Shown here: positions 9,375-21,742 of the stretch, piece by piece | Layout: each line of letters starts with the position of its first letter | How positions within the stretch are numbered: the stretch's first letter is position 1 | Source of the DNA: Multifurca ochricompacta | Lineage: Eukaryota; Basidiomycota; Agaricomycetes; Russulales; Russulaceae | Length of the DNA: 64,000 nt | Assembly (NCBI GenBank): GCA_022496185.1 | Contig: WTXG01000066.1 | Coordinates: forward strand, 108,926-172,925 | Direction of reading: 5' to 3' | The notes under the pieces: generated by a model | Told to the model about the DNA's origin: nothing | The model's database searches: none | The model's input: the letters and a program-made list of their open reading frames with translations, nothing else | Made by a program: the position numbers and the translations under genes

Positions 9375-12300
9375 TCACTTCTGGGTGGTCTTGCCCAGCT
9401 TAGACAAGACTATATTCAACTGCTCTTGATCTAAATCCTGCCAACCTGGGGCATGTGCTTTCTTGTGCATGACAAGTGCCTTCTCAAACATGCTTCTAGC
9501 ATCTTCTAGTTGTGACCTCTGCATATGCACTTCTCCCAGTCCATGTAAATCAGTCCCCTGACCCAAGACATCATTGGCAGTCTTGTGAAATTTCAAGGCC
9601 TCTCTATATGAAGCCTCTGCCTCATCCAGCCTGCTCAGATCCAAATACATGTCCCCAAGTCCAGAGTGATCATTTGCTTGCCCTAGGACATCATTGGCAA
9701 TCTTGTGAAATTTCAAGGCCTCTCTATATGAAGCCTCTGCCTCATCCAGCCTGCTCAGATCCAAATATATGTCCCCAAGTCCTTGTGATCATTTGCTTGC
9801 CCTAGGACATCATTGGCAATCTTGTGAAATTTCAAGGCCTCTTTATATGAAGCCTCTGCTTCATCCAGCCTATTCAGCTTCAAAAATAAGTCCCCAAGTC
9901 CTTTGTGATCATTTGCTTGCCCTAGGACAGAATTGGCAATCTTGTGAAATTTCAAGGCCTCTTTATATGAAGCCTCTGCCTCATCCAGCCTGCCCTGCCT
10001 CAAAAATAAGTCCCCAAGTCCTTTGTGATCATTTGCTTGCCCTAGGACATTGTTGGCAATCTTGTGAAATTTCAAGGCCTCTCTATATGAGGCCTCTGCC
10101 TCATCCAGCCTGCTCAGATCCAAATATATGTCCCCAAGTCCTTTGTGATCATTTGCTTGCCCTAGGACATCATTGGCAATCTTGTGAAATTTCAAGGCCT
10201 CTTTATATGAAGCTTCTGCCTCATCCAGCCTGCCCTGCCTCAAATATATGTCCCCAAGTCCTCTGTAATCATTTGCTTGTCCTAGGACATCATTGGCAAT
10301 CTTGTGAAATCTCATGGCCTCTTTATATGAAGCCTCTGCTTCATCCAGCCTATTCAGCCTCAAAAATAAGTCCCCAAGTCCTTTGTGATCATTTGCTTGC
10401 CCTAGGACAGAATTGGCAATCTTGTGAAATTTCAAGGCCTCTCTATATGAGGCCTCTGCCTCATCCAGCCTGCCCTGCCTCAAAAATAAGTCCCCAAGTC
10501 CTTTGTGATCATTTGCTTGCCCTAGGACAGAATTGGCAATCTTGTGAAATTTCAAGGCCTCTTTATATGAAGCCTCTGCCTCATCCAGTCTGCCCTGCCT
10601 CAAATATATGCTCCCAAGTCCTCTGTAATTATTTGCTTGCCCTAGGACATCATTGGCAATCTTGTGAAATCTCATGGCCTCTTTATATGAAGCCTCTGCT
10701 TCATCCAGCCTATTCAGCCTCAAAAATAAGTCCCCAAGTCCTTTGTGATCATTTGCTTGCCCTAGAACATCATTGGCAAATTTGTGAAATTTCAAGGCCT
10801 CTCTATATGAAGCCTCTGCCTCATCCAACCTGCTCAGACTCAAATACATGTCCCCAAGTCCAGAGTGGTCATTTGCTTGCCCTAGGACATTGTTGGCAAA
10901 CTTGTGTAATTTCAAGGCCTCTTTATATGAAGCCTCTGCCTCATCCAGCCTGCTCAGACTCAAATACATGTCCCCAAGTCCAGAGTGATCATTTGCTTGC
11001 CCTAGGACATCATTGGCAATCTTGTGAAATTTCAAGGCCTCTCTATATGAAGCCTCTGCCTCATCCAGCCTGCTCAGATCCAAATATATGTCCCCAAGTC
11101 CTTTGTGATCATTTGCTTGCCCTAGGACATCATTGGCAATCTTGTGAAATTTCAAGGCCTCTCTATATGAAGCCTCTGCCTCATCCAGCCTGCTCAGACT
11201 CAAATACATGTCCCCAAGTCCTCTGTAATCATTTGCTTGCCCAAGGACATTGTTGGCAATCTTGTGAAGTTCCAATGCCTTTTGACATGAAACTTCTGCC
11301 TCATTTAGTGCACCTTCTAATTGATAAAGTTCACTAAGATTTCTTAAAACTCCTGCATGCAGGGAACTATTATTATATGGGCTTGATAAACACAGCCTCT
11401 CCACTTCTTGCAATTTAGCTTTTGCATTTTCAAAGTCACTGGCATAATAGTACAGTCTTCCCCATGCCTGAAGACACCTTATTAGCACTGATGTGTCACT
11501 TGGCCTCTGTTGTAAGCTTTCAACAGTTTGGCTGATCAACTTGTCTGAATGATCTCCTATGCCAACATGAAAATATGTAAATGTGATAATGGCTTCAACT
11601 AGCTTTGAGTTATTCCCATAATTTGACCTCAGAAGATCAAATAGCATGGCTTTTGTGTTATTCATTTCTAACACCATCTCAGCATAATACTTTGGCTGTG
11701 CTTCAGATGAATTAGAAGAAGCCAGGTCAATGTAGAAGTTATAGAGTGAATCTTTATATTTTGATGATATGACCTCCTGTTGATTACAGAAGTGACGAAT
11801 GATTGGATGAGTTTGATATCTCTCTCCAATTACATGTACAAGGCTGCACTGCTGCAGGGTACGCAGATTTGATAGAATATCCATATCAACAAGGATCTCT
11901 TTGAATCTCCCCAGCTGTGAAGTATGAATTCCATCTGGTAACATGCTAAGAATTCCAAGTAAATCCTTAGCAGGTGGATTAGCTCTCATCCTGCCACTAT
12001 TGATAGATAATTGGATGGAGTATTCAAGGTTTGATAGCCTATGGGTCTGACCCATTTGAATAAATTTGGTCTGACTTTGTTTCCACTCCTTCAGCAATAA
12101 TGTAGGTGATGTTGCCTGGGCAAGATGAGCCAACAGGCTAACAGCAAGGGGAACATAATCCACAGCTTTGATAAGTTCTTCTGCAGCAGTGTCATAGTTC
12201 TGTTCAATTTCCTTCCAGATTTCTCTAGCAGCATCCTGGCTGAAGGTCTTCAATGGAGCCAGGGTAGGCTTTGTCCACAGAGTCTGGCCTGGCCGCATGG

Positions 12301-13700
12301 TGCCTCGCATGGTGATGAGTAAGGTGACAGAGTTGAGTGCTGTGACCCTCGAGAGTAGTTCCTCAACAGAATCTCTTGTATCACCAGCCTGGTCCCAAGG
12401 TGACTCAAAATTGTCTAGACAGATGATGCTATCCTTTGTACTCAACACAGCATGGATATGAGACCAGGAAGCATCTGAGCCTCTATCCAAGATACCCAGT
12501 GTCTTCGCAAGCTCAACCAGGAGAGCACCAGATGAGAAGACTGATTCACAGGCAACAAAGTATCGAGCACCCCCAAATTGTTCTTGGACTTGGGGATGAG
12601 TGAGGGCTGCATTTGCAAGAGTGGTTTTGCCATAACCACCAGGACCAAGGATTGCAATGCGAGCAGGACGAGAGCTACGAATGCCTGTGAGAATCATGTG
12701 AAGGATCTCGGCAAGTTCAGCATCGCGCCCAAAGAATATCTGAGGTGAACGTGGCTCCTGGGGTATGGACCTGGTGATTGTCAGCGCATAGGAACATAGC
12801 ATGATTGTTGATAAGAAAACCTACGTGATGACATTTGATGGACCAGATGGACCAGCGGGGATGCCCTATCAAATTTATGAGAATTGCTACCACTTGTTAC
12901 CAACAGCACACATACCTTGCGTCTTTCAGCAATTTGCTCAAAACGTGCATCTAGGGCCAACTCGGCCTGGTGACGAATTAGGTGAGCAACACAGACAATA
13001 ATTCAAAGGCGAACCTGGAAAGTTTGAAGCACATTTGAAAGCTCGCCATCATATTGCTTGACCTTTCGTAGCAAATCCTTGCGCAGAAGAGCCTTCCTAA
13101 TATGTCCCATTTCCGCGCTTTGCTTAAGCAGGCTTTCGATCCCACCCAATTCACTCGAGTACAATGAGCCAGTGAGAAACTATCATGAATATAGGGCGTA
13201 CTTCTGAAGGGACCGTAGGATCGAGCGAAGACCAGGAGGAAGATCATTTTCCTCTAGGTTATATTTCTGACACGACTCCCCGACATTTACTACGAGGCCG
13301 GCAACTCGACCAAGTTTGCGCATCACAACACCCCATTCTTCCTTATTCTGCTTTACTTCCTGTCAGAAAGTAGTAAGCACAAAAATAAAGTGAGGGAATA
13401 GCCAGGCGCTCACATCTCGCATGGTGAGAACTTGGAGTAGTAGGCCAGCAACGGGAGAAATGTAGGGTATCTTTGACATCAGAGAGCTTGCCTCTTTCAA
13501 GGCAGCAAGAGAAGTCTCGATAGTGGTCATCGCAACGTCAACAGATCCTCCGATCGGCTCGGATGAGTGAATAGCTGCATAGGGCAGATCGATGAGCCGT
13601 TGAGTAAGTTACGGGAGAGATACTTACGGACTGGTTGGCTACCCCTTTGTGATGCATGAAACATCCTTCGGAATTTTTTTGTAAGCGAATTAGATTGCAT
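9375..13700 (-). CDS. NLR-like protein: MLKL-type N-terminal bundle, NTPase domain, about 15 TPR repeats (one frameshift)
   Basis: Predicted exons (minus): 13628-13700, 13414-13574, 13202-13359, 13015-13153, 12916-12966, 12825-12865, 9375-12770; all GT-AG, phases agree. About 1,340 aa if the frame is mended. Residues 25-195 are helical and resemble the MLKL N-terminal-like domain of fungal cell-death proteins (family recall). The NTPase part follows IFFGRDAEL, with Walker A GPGGYGKTT and Walker B SIICLDNFE. Fifteen nearly identical 40-residue TPR units follow (consensus includes GLGDIYL and RLDEAEASY). Near 9780 one base of a ttt run is missing (ccttgtg against cctttgtg in sister repeats), shifting the frame. 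The protein then ends near 9755, or this is a base-call error. Fungal NLRs of this build act in non-self recognition and regulated death; that role is inferred. Confidence 0.85.
9480..11300 (-). repeat. Coding minisatellite: 120-bp TPR-encoding units, about 15 copies
   Basis: Exact 120-nt periodicity with very high identity between units. Variation sits at few codons: the residues after ANDH/ANDY (K, S, R), the triplet before RLDEAEASY (DLS, SLS, RQG, RLN, KLN) and the residue after KIAN (D, N, S). No stops occur in one antisense frame either, which gives a spurious long plus-strand ORF. Confidence 0.92.
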
Positions 13701-13771
13701 TTTTCAACTTTGTAGTAGCAGTAGCTGGTAGACCTTCGGTCGGTAACGAGTAATGAGAGGGACGAGAGTGA

Positions 13772-14651
13772 CTGGATGCAATTCACCCAGCAGTTTGACA
13801 AATCACGTGATGTAAAGTAAACAACAGCAAACTTCTGTTGAACCAAGATAACAAGATTAGGGTTGACCCATTATTTACCGGTAATTTACCGGTAATTTAC
13901 TGGTAATTTACTGGGTCGCTGTGGGAGTAGTAATTTACCAGGTCACGTGCCAACGTGACTAATATATGAGTTAACTAAACTAAATATACGAGCGAGCTGT
14001 TGAGCCGGGAACGGATCAGGGTAAGCCGGACCGGATCGGAGGTGACTGGTGTTGCCGGTGCATAACATTCCGCTCGTCCATTATGATAAGATACAATCCT
14101 TATGACCATAGCACAGCATGCTCTTTACAGTATTTAAGGACAGTATTTCTGTAGCTTGCACTTCAGTTTTGACTCAAGAACAGGTTCTATTCGAAGTCAG
14201 ATGGCAAACTGGATGAGAATCCAGATGATGATGAGGATGATAGTTGGTTGGATGAGCTGAATCTTGAGATGTTCCATCCTGAACTTTCTCTTGAGGTCTC
14301 ATGAACCATTGATCTGTCATCTCAGTGTCTTGCAGCAGCTCTTTCTGATGAACCATCAAGTGACATTTCTGTGGCTGCTCCTAACCCTCCAGAAGCTCTT
14401 GGAGAGCCCCTAGACAACGACTTCTCGATGGAAATTGAATTATATTGAAAACGTCACGTGAAAGTATCGCGTGGAATTTTTTACCGGTAAATTACAGTAA
14501 ATTACCACCTTCCCATCAGACCCTCTGTAAATTACCAGTAAAATATTGGCCTCGAATATTTTCCGCAACCCTAATCTTGGTTCAACAGAAGTTTGCTGTT
14601 GTTTACTTTACATCACGTGATTTGTCAAACTGCTGGGTGAATTGCATCCAG
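13772..14651. mobile_element. hAT-like non-autonomous element inside a 78-bp perfect palindrome
   Basis: Bases 13772-13849 and 14574-14651 are identical inverted copies of 78 nt (outer ends ctggatgcaattcacccag). Between them 13858-14573 has ends TAGGGTTGACCC and, inward from the right, TAGGGTTGCGG, followed by many 'taatttaccggtaa' repeats, typical of a hAT-like short element. Inside, 14165-14450 keeps a plus-strand coding scrap rich in acidic residues (DDDEDDSWLDELN) with one TGA; its origin is not recognised. The palindrome fills the space between the divergent NLR and PRXL2-like genes, so both promoters carry a copy of the arm. Confidence 0.7.
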
Positions 14652-14795
14652 TAGGTGGAATGACATCATGATCGAACAAAGAGGAAGCAAGAGAAAGAAA
14701 AATAATAAAATAATTAATAAACTAAATGTACAGCCATCGAGCATTAACGTAACACAGCCAGTCGTATCACAGCAGCGCACAAGTAACCATATCAT

Positions 14796-15909
14796 GTGAA
14801 TCATAAGCTCCAGCCTCAGATGATCCCTGTGACAACACCTCTTTCTCACCCTTCGTCCACTGACATGAGTTCACCCATAATCGACGCAAAAACATTAGAA
14901 ACTGCCTCAAATATTCAGGTATTTAACGGCAAAGGCGAGAAGGTCCGTTTTGGTGACATATTCGCCAACCAGAAGGGCGTTGTTGTGTTCATCCGTGCGT
15001 ATAGTGCTCACTCGAACACGCATATATGTCCGTCTCTGACGCATTCTATTGTTTAAAGGACATTTCTTTTGCGGAGTAAGGCGTTGCTTTGTGTTCTTGT
15101 ATGATTCTTGACTACTCGTTGCTAATTGCAATTCTGTCGGTATAGAGCTGTATGGTATGTACTCCTAAGTGACCACGTCTGGCTGGTACTGACATCGCAC
15201 ACACACACCGTAGCAATATGTCAGTCAGCTCACCACCGTCCGAGAAGACGCCCTCAAAGAGGCGTCTGCAAAGATTGTCCTTGTCGGCTGCGGAGACTGG
15301 GCGCTAATCGAAAATTACAAGAGCACGTCTTCACCTCTCATAACAAATATATCCCTCTCATACTCACACGCGCCGCTTCTCCTCGTTTGTAGAAGATACC
15401 GATTTCAAGGGAGATGTGTATGCCAACCCGGACAGGAAGCTCTACGACACTCTTGGGATGATTTCGAACTTAAACAGCACGCCTAAAGGCGAAGATAAAC
15501 GTAGTTACGTGAAGCGTAGCATGCTCAATGTCACTCTCTGGAGTATCTGGGTACGCATATTCCTCCGCTTCTTTCGGCTACCCATTTTCTACACTCGCTG
15601 GCCGCTTACTTCGACCTTTAGCGTGGCCCTCTCAAAAGTCCATCCCACATAGGGAAGCAAGGAAATATCTCGCAAAATGGCGGGGACTTTGTTTTCGGAC
15701 CAGGCATGCATCTCATCGCTATCTCTTCAACCGCGCATACCCGGTTAACCATGGCCTCACCTTTAGGTCTAGCATGCTCATATTCGTCTCGTATGAAGCA
15801 TACAGAGGACCGTACGTTCTCGACTCTAACTAAATTTTTATTTGCTCACATGGCTGCAGATGTGGAGGTCGCAGACCTCATGAAAGCTGTCGGTGTTACT
15901 TACCCCTAA
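14796..15909 (+). CDS. Thioredoxin-fold AhpC/TSA_2 (PRXL2-like) protein, 222 aa
   Basis: Exons 14796-14994, 15059-15075, 15146-15154, 15214-15322, 15393-15550, 15622-15703, 15767-15811, 15860-15909; coding length is divisible by three. The product reads ...GVVVFIRHFFCGSCMQYV..., so a CxxC motif (CGSC) lies at the thioredoxin-fold position, followed by IVLVGCGDW, YANPDRKLY and a C-terminal VADLMKAVGV as in fungal AhpC-TSA_2 proteins. A redox role is known for the family; the substrate is unknown. Oddities: the 9-nt exon 15146-15154 supplies the second cysteine, and introns 15323-15392 and 15704-15766 have GC donors. In-frame ATGs at 14796, 14820 and 14865 are possible starts; the last (MSSPIID) gives 199 aa and best fits the family. 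Confidence 0.85.
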
Positions 15910-17162
15910 GTAGTTGTCATCTTGTTTGCAAGTTCCGTGTAGCGTTCTGTATAGGTACTCCCAATGATCTATGACATCCTTCTATTCCAACTGATCTTTG
16001 TGATGTTAACCCCATTTACCATCGACCTCTTATCGGTTTCTCTGACCCTGTGCGTTGCGAGTCCAGAACCCATAATGAGAAGCTCATCATTGTCATGCCA
16101 AATATTCCCTCAATTCTATTTGAATTTGCGAGAAATCTTTCAGTGAACATTCTTGCCAAATTATCGTACCGAGATCTTTCTAAACTATGCTTTGACACAT
16201 TCATTGCCACGCACAAGGGAGGGACACAGGCAGCAAGACGTGAAGCACCAAATTATGACGTCACAATGTTACTACTAACTTTGATGCCCTCCTTCTTATC
16301 ATCCATCGCGCATTCATTGTCTTAACTGTTCTCCTTGATACGCCTTAACTTGCGTCTTGCAATGCAAATACTTGAGGACCTGTGTTTGGAACTTATTGCA
16401 TTCGACTACAGCATATTTATCTTTTGCAATCAATTCTTGTGGAATCCCACTTCGCAAGGTGCTTTGCTTGCCTTTCCACTTTCGATAGGAAAGAAAATGG
16501 CGCTAAGATCATAGGAAGAGAGAGCAGAAGTTGGTGGATGAACGGCTTGACAACAGATGCAGGGGACAATGTAATAATTAATATCTAGTTATTTATTTAT
16601 TTATTTTGACTAGGTAGGGCATGACAAGTCTGTTGGTATGTGGATTATCTTTATCTCATCAAGATCATCTTATCTTCCCAAACCCGGTCTCTCATAGATG
16701 TAGATGTTGGTTGTTGGTTGTTACATGCCATGCACAATTGAGAATAGAATTTCATTCATTACGTCTCGTCCGTCAACCGTTGTCAGGATGGTAACGGCAG
16801 ATCATCACACATAACTCAAAGTGAAAGATTATGCCGGATTCCGCTAGCGGACGCACAGCGTAATGGCGGCGGGTTAAAAAAAGAAAATAACAATCCATTT
16901 GCAGCCTTCTACGGAGCGTCGCTAGATACTGGTAAGTATAACAGATAAGGTCTTGAGTTCGGGGCACCTCGTTCAGCGTTCCTTGGATGGGAATACCCAA
17001 GAAGTCCAAGACTTTTGAAAGCAGTTGACGCGTAAGACGGGTGGCTTCAGCGCTAAAAAGTTTGTATCGCGCGATACGTAACGTGTTCGTGTTATAAGAC
17101 TTCAACCTGGATTCGCAAAAGGGGTGCTCAGCGGACGCTCTCTCGTTGTTTAAAGAAGCCGC
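15910..17162. other. Intergenic region, no gene supported
   Basis: AT-rich in 16560-16620 with a 'tatttatttattta' run. A 91-codon plus-strand frame (16050-16325) has no recognisable motif, and other short frames overlap it. It probably contains the 3' UTR of the PRXL2-like gene and the promoter of the aminopeptidase. Confidence 0.5.
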
Positions 17163-20100
17163 ATGACTGCGCGAGGTACCCTGGCCGTGCGTCATATTCT
17201 CAAGCCCAAGCCCAAGTCCACATGGCCGCCATCGATTTCCAACGCCCGGTGGCGTAACCCACACCCTTTGTCCTCGTCCTCTCACGATACTTCTCGCTTT
17301 CGGGTCGCCTCATCATATCATCATAAACCTCTACTCTTACGCCCCTGTTCTTTCCACCATCGCCCGCCAGTCTCTGCCTCCGATATGTCATCAGAGAAAC
17401 CAGTCGATCACTACCGTCTCCCGACCGACCTGCTTCCTAGACATTATGCTCTCACTATCCGGACAGATCTAGTGAAAGAGAAGTTCACTGGGTTTGTTAA
17501 AATCGAGTGAGTGTAGTGTTTCCTCGACAATGTAGATTGTCCTTACAGCGTCTACTTGCAGTCTCGATGTCAGGAAAGCGACAAAGGTCGTCGCCTTTAA
17601 TGCCGCAGCAGAACTGAAACTGGGCCCGGCCTCCCTCGTCCTTGATTCATCGGCTTCCGTATTTACACCGACCGAGACAAATTTTGATGCAGCCACACAA
17701 CGTGCATCGTTGACTTTCGCTGAGGAGCTCCCTGCGGGTGCTAAAGTCACTCTATACATTGGCTTCGAGACCCAGCTGAAGGACAGTATGACTGGATACT
17801 ATAAGAGTACGTGGGACAAGGGCATCTATGCTCTTACACAGTTCGAGGTTCGTACAGCTCGCACATGTACTGAATGGACGTTGCTTCCCCGACAATGGGA
17901 CAGCGCTGAAGATGAGGAGTTTGAATCTGGGCTTATTGGAGTGACGAGATTACTGCTCTTGGCCGTGCGGTACCGTGACTCTTGCGCTCTTAAACTGCGA
18001 CACAACAAGCGCAGGCCATTCTTATAGATTCCCATTCCATCCGTAAAGCTAACTAGATAACGTTCTGACAGCCCACAGACGCTCGACGTGCCTTGCCTTG
18101 CTGGGATGAACCCCTCTATAAGGCAACCTTCTCGGTAACGCTTATCTCACGCAAGGACACTGTCAGCCTCTCCAATATGCCTGAACGAGCTGACGTTGCG
18201 GTTGCTAATGAGCATACCGAAGCGCTCTTTGAAGGCGTTAAGGACGGTAGCTGGTATGCGACCACGTTCGAGACGACACCTCCGGTGAGTACCCAACCCA
18301 GCAGGGAATAAGATGTATTTGATGATAGTACAGATGTCGACGTACCTTCTTGCATTTGCAAATGGAGAATTTGTTCACCTTGAAAGCTCATACAAAAGTC
18401 CCCTTAGCGGGAAAGTTCGCCCACTGCGTATTTATGGTGTGCCTTCCACCTTGCTTTCACTTCTTGCTGCTGTGTCGACAACCATCTTTCAGCTACTCCG
18501 GATGCAATCGGCCAAGCACAGTACGCCCTTGACATCAAGGAAAAGGCACTCCCACTCTACGAGCAAGCTTTCGATATCGAGTACCCGCTTCCGAAGCTCG
18601 ATACCCTGGTAGCCAACGACTTTGACGCTGGTGCCATGGAAAACTGGGTAAACCACCCGTCTGCTCTCGTGCCGTGGGAACTTTAGACTGATAGGCGGAT
18701 GCGCCTTGTGGACAGGGTTTGATCACCGGACGGACGACTGCATACCTCGTTGATCCTGAAAATGCCGATATTGCAGCGAAGAAGCGCATAGCAGGGACCC
18801 AGAGTCATGAAGTTGCCCATATGTGGTGCGCAATCTCTTTGGGAAAGGCGTTGAACGTTGCGTAATAGGCGCGGTGTAGGTTCGGAAACATTACGACAAT
18901 GAAGTGGTGGGACAACTTGTATCTCAATGAAGGTACCTGTCAAGACAGTTTTCATCACAATCGATTTGGTTCTGACATGAGACCTGACTAGGATTTGCGA
19001 CCCTGGCATGTTCATTTGGTTGGAATAATGTATTATCCTGTCTCATTATTTGTTGCAGATGGGCGAGAAGATTATACTCGACAAGTTGGTGATATGGTTC
19101 TCTTCCCTTCTGTCGCTGATAAGGGCACCATAGGATCCATCCTGAATGGAAAGTCGACGCTGATTTTATTAATACCCACCTTTCTGCTGCTCTTCGTCTC
19201 GATGCAAAACTCTCCTCACATCCGATTGAGGTCGAGGTGCCTGATGCAGGCCAGATCGGACAGATATTCGACGCACTCTCGTACTCAAAGGCTGCTTCCG
19301 GTACGTCTCGTCACTCATCAGTCTATGATAAAGAAAAGAAAATCCACTGATGAAGGGTAATAGTACTCCGCATGCTTTCGAAATATGTTGGCGAGGAAAA
19401 GTTCCTCAAGGGCGTCTCTTTGTACCTCAAAAAACACTTGTACTCAAACACCGTCTCTCGTAACTTGTGGGAGGGCATTGGCGAGGAGACCGGTACGAGC
19501 ACAGGTCACTAATGGTGTCCTCATCACGGCTAATGTGGGACGCCCACAGGACTCGATATTCCCAAGATTATGGATATCTGGGTCTCGAAAGTAGGTGATT
19601 AACCCGAATATGCTATGATCTGTACTACCCCTTGCACGTAGATGGGTTTCCCCGTGATCACGGTCACCGAGACGCCGACTGGCATCAAGGTGCGCCAGGA
19701 CCGCTTCCTTGAGGACGGACCAGCGAAACCCGAAGACAACGAGACGATCTGGTGAACCTGTCTCGCTGTCCACTTTGATGGAATTTAATGACCAATATGA
19801 TACCACAGGTCTGTTCCACTGGGTTTAGTCACCGCATCATCATCAGGACAGGCAATCGTCGATAACAGCGCTATTCTCGAGACCCGCGAAGCCGAGTTCA
19901 AGCTTGACACGAGCAAGCCATTCAAAATCAACGCGGACGCCAACGGCGTCTGTAAGCCGTTCCTTGACCCTTTCGCTTAATGCAGCTTCGTCAACTTTTC
20001 TTTTTTGTTTCATGTGTAGATCGCGTGTTGTACACCCCCGCTCGTCTCGCAGCCATTGCGAAAGAGGCAGCGAAACCCGATTCTATATTCTCGCTAAACG

Positions 20101-21742
20101 ATCGCATCGGTCTGGTGCATGATGCGTTCGCGCTTGCCAAGTCAGGTCACCTTTCACTGAGTGCCGCTCTTAACCTCGTCCACGAGCTACGATCTGAGAG
20201 CGAATGTACGTTTTCCGATCCTGTTTTTTTGTTTCGCGGTAGTGCGTCTGAACTGACGGGAGAAATTTTTTTTTATAAAGTCTTGGTTTGGGATAGTATA
20301 GGTGCAAACTTGGCCGGAATTACTCATACGTGGTGGGAAGATGACAAGGTTACACAACGGCTCAAGGCATTCCGCAGGGTACGCTCGTTCCTCATGCGTT
20401 AATGACAATATCTGGGATCTGGAGTCTCTTTGTTCTTGCCAATTCTCTTTACATGTACGCTAGGCACTCTGTGGGCCACTTGTCCAAAAGCTCGGTCTGG
20501 ATTACTCGAAGAGCGACAGTGCCGACATTACTCAGCTTCGCACGCTTGCTGTTGGTGGTGCCGCAATCGCCGAAGATCCAGCGTAATTTTAGTTCTTTTC
20601 ACTAGCCCCACTCACTTTTGACAAAATTGTTTCCGTTTTCTTTCGACGCTGTTTCCCCCTTAGTACCATTGACGTTTTACTTGATCGCTTCGCTAAGTAT
20701 ATTGCTGGCGACACCTCCGCTATCCCAGTCGACTTGCTGCTCATCACGTTCTGTACGGTCAGTGTTGTTTCGCCTCGCTTTTGCACATTATCAGGATTAC
20801 TAATACTAGATGGTCGACTCTAGGCCGTCAAGCACAATGGTGCCCCGGCATACGATGCAGTGCTGAAGTTCTTTGAGAACCCTCAAACGCCATCGATCAA
20901 GGTCGCAGCTATGTAGGGCTTTCCCTCCCCCCCCCCTCCCTCCCTCCTCAATAAGGTAGTTGAAAACGACAGACGACTGATGCTAACCGTGTTTGGTTCA
21001 GCTATGGCTTGACTAGCCCCACAGACCCGGCGTTGCTGGCACGCACGTTCGAACTGCTGTTGTCAAGTGTGCGCAATCAGGACCTGATCTCCTTCTTCCG
21101 AGGTTTAGCGACGAACCCTAAGGCGATCATCGCCCTGCGCGACTTTTTTGAGAAGAATTACGATTTGGTAGGGTTGGAATCTTAGGACATTTGATGACTG
21201 GGGCCTAACTGGTTGAATTGACTGTTCACGATGACGATGAATTAGATCTATAATCGCCTTGAGATGACGTTCTCGTTCTCGAGTATCGTTCAGGTGAGAA
21301 AGAAAGGGGAGAGGGGGGTTCGCCGCCTCCGACTCCTACTCTTTACTCATAACTTTTCCTCTTTCCCCCCCCCCCCTCTTTGCAGAGCGTGTATACCGGT
21401 TTTGCAAAGGAAGAGGACAGGACCAAAGCCGAGGCGTTTTTCAAGGTAATAAAAAACCAGTGGTAACCCCACGTCCACACGGAAGAGGCACTTAATCGTA
21501 CTTTTCTCTCTTCAGGATAAAGATATCAGGAAGTATAATCAGGCTTTGGCGCAAGCGCTCGACGGTATTAATGCCAAAGCGGCGTTTGTCAAGGTGCGCA
21601 CACATACACACACGCGCGCAAGGCATGTTCCCTTAAACAATACACCCCCCCTTCCTGTCTTTTTTTTTCTCTTCAGCGCTCGACGGTAGATGTCCTCACC
21701 TGGTTGGAAAAGTGGGAAAACGTGCCGAGGGCTACGCTTTGA
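17163..21742 (+). CDS. M1-family zinc aminopeptidase (puromycin-sensitive/Ape2 type), 969 aa
   Basis: Twenty-four exons: 17163-17506, 17562-17847, 18072-18284, 18334-18436, 18493-18647, 18716-18825, 18880-18932, 18991-19004, 19059-19096, 19134-19300, 19364-19492, 19550-19590, 19642-19751, 19809-19951, 20020-20205, 20281-20378, 20464-20582, 20664-20757, 20824-20912, 21002-21167, 21246-21293, 21386-21445, 21516-21593, 21677-21742; all phases agree. It shows QFEPTDARRALPCWDEP, the exopeptidase motif GAMENW, zinc motif HEVAH plus NEGFATL, and the C-terminal ERAP1-like helical half. It removes N-terminal residues from peptides. The first 74 residues are basic and Ser-rich and may be a mitochondrial presequence; an internal ATG at 17385 (MSSEKPVDHY) gives 895 aa, the usual length. 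Exon 8 is only 14 nt and is followed by a GC-AG intron (19005-19058). Confidence 0.95.

Noticed and set aside
9480..11300. Regular direct repeats resembling a CRISPR array
   Set aside because: The 120-bp units are coding TPR repeats with no unique spacers, in a eukaryotic genome.
9769..11337. 522-codon plus-strand ORF antisense to the TPR array
   Set aside because: It consists of the reverse complement of the 120-bp coding repeats, which happen to lack stops in that frame. The minus strand has the NTPase/TPR protein, so this is a shadow.
16773..17285. 170-codon minus-strand ORF before the aminopeptidase
   Set aside because: It overlaps the 5' exon of the aminopeptidase on the opposite strand and has no recognisable domain.
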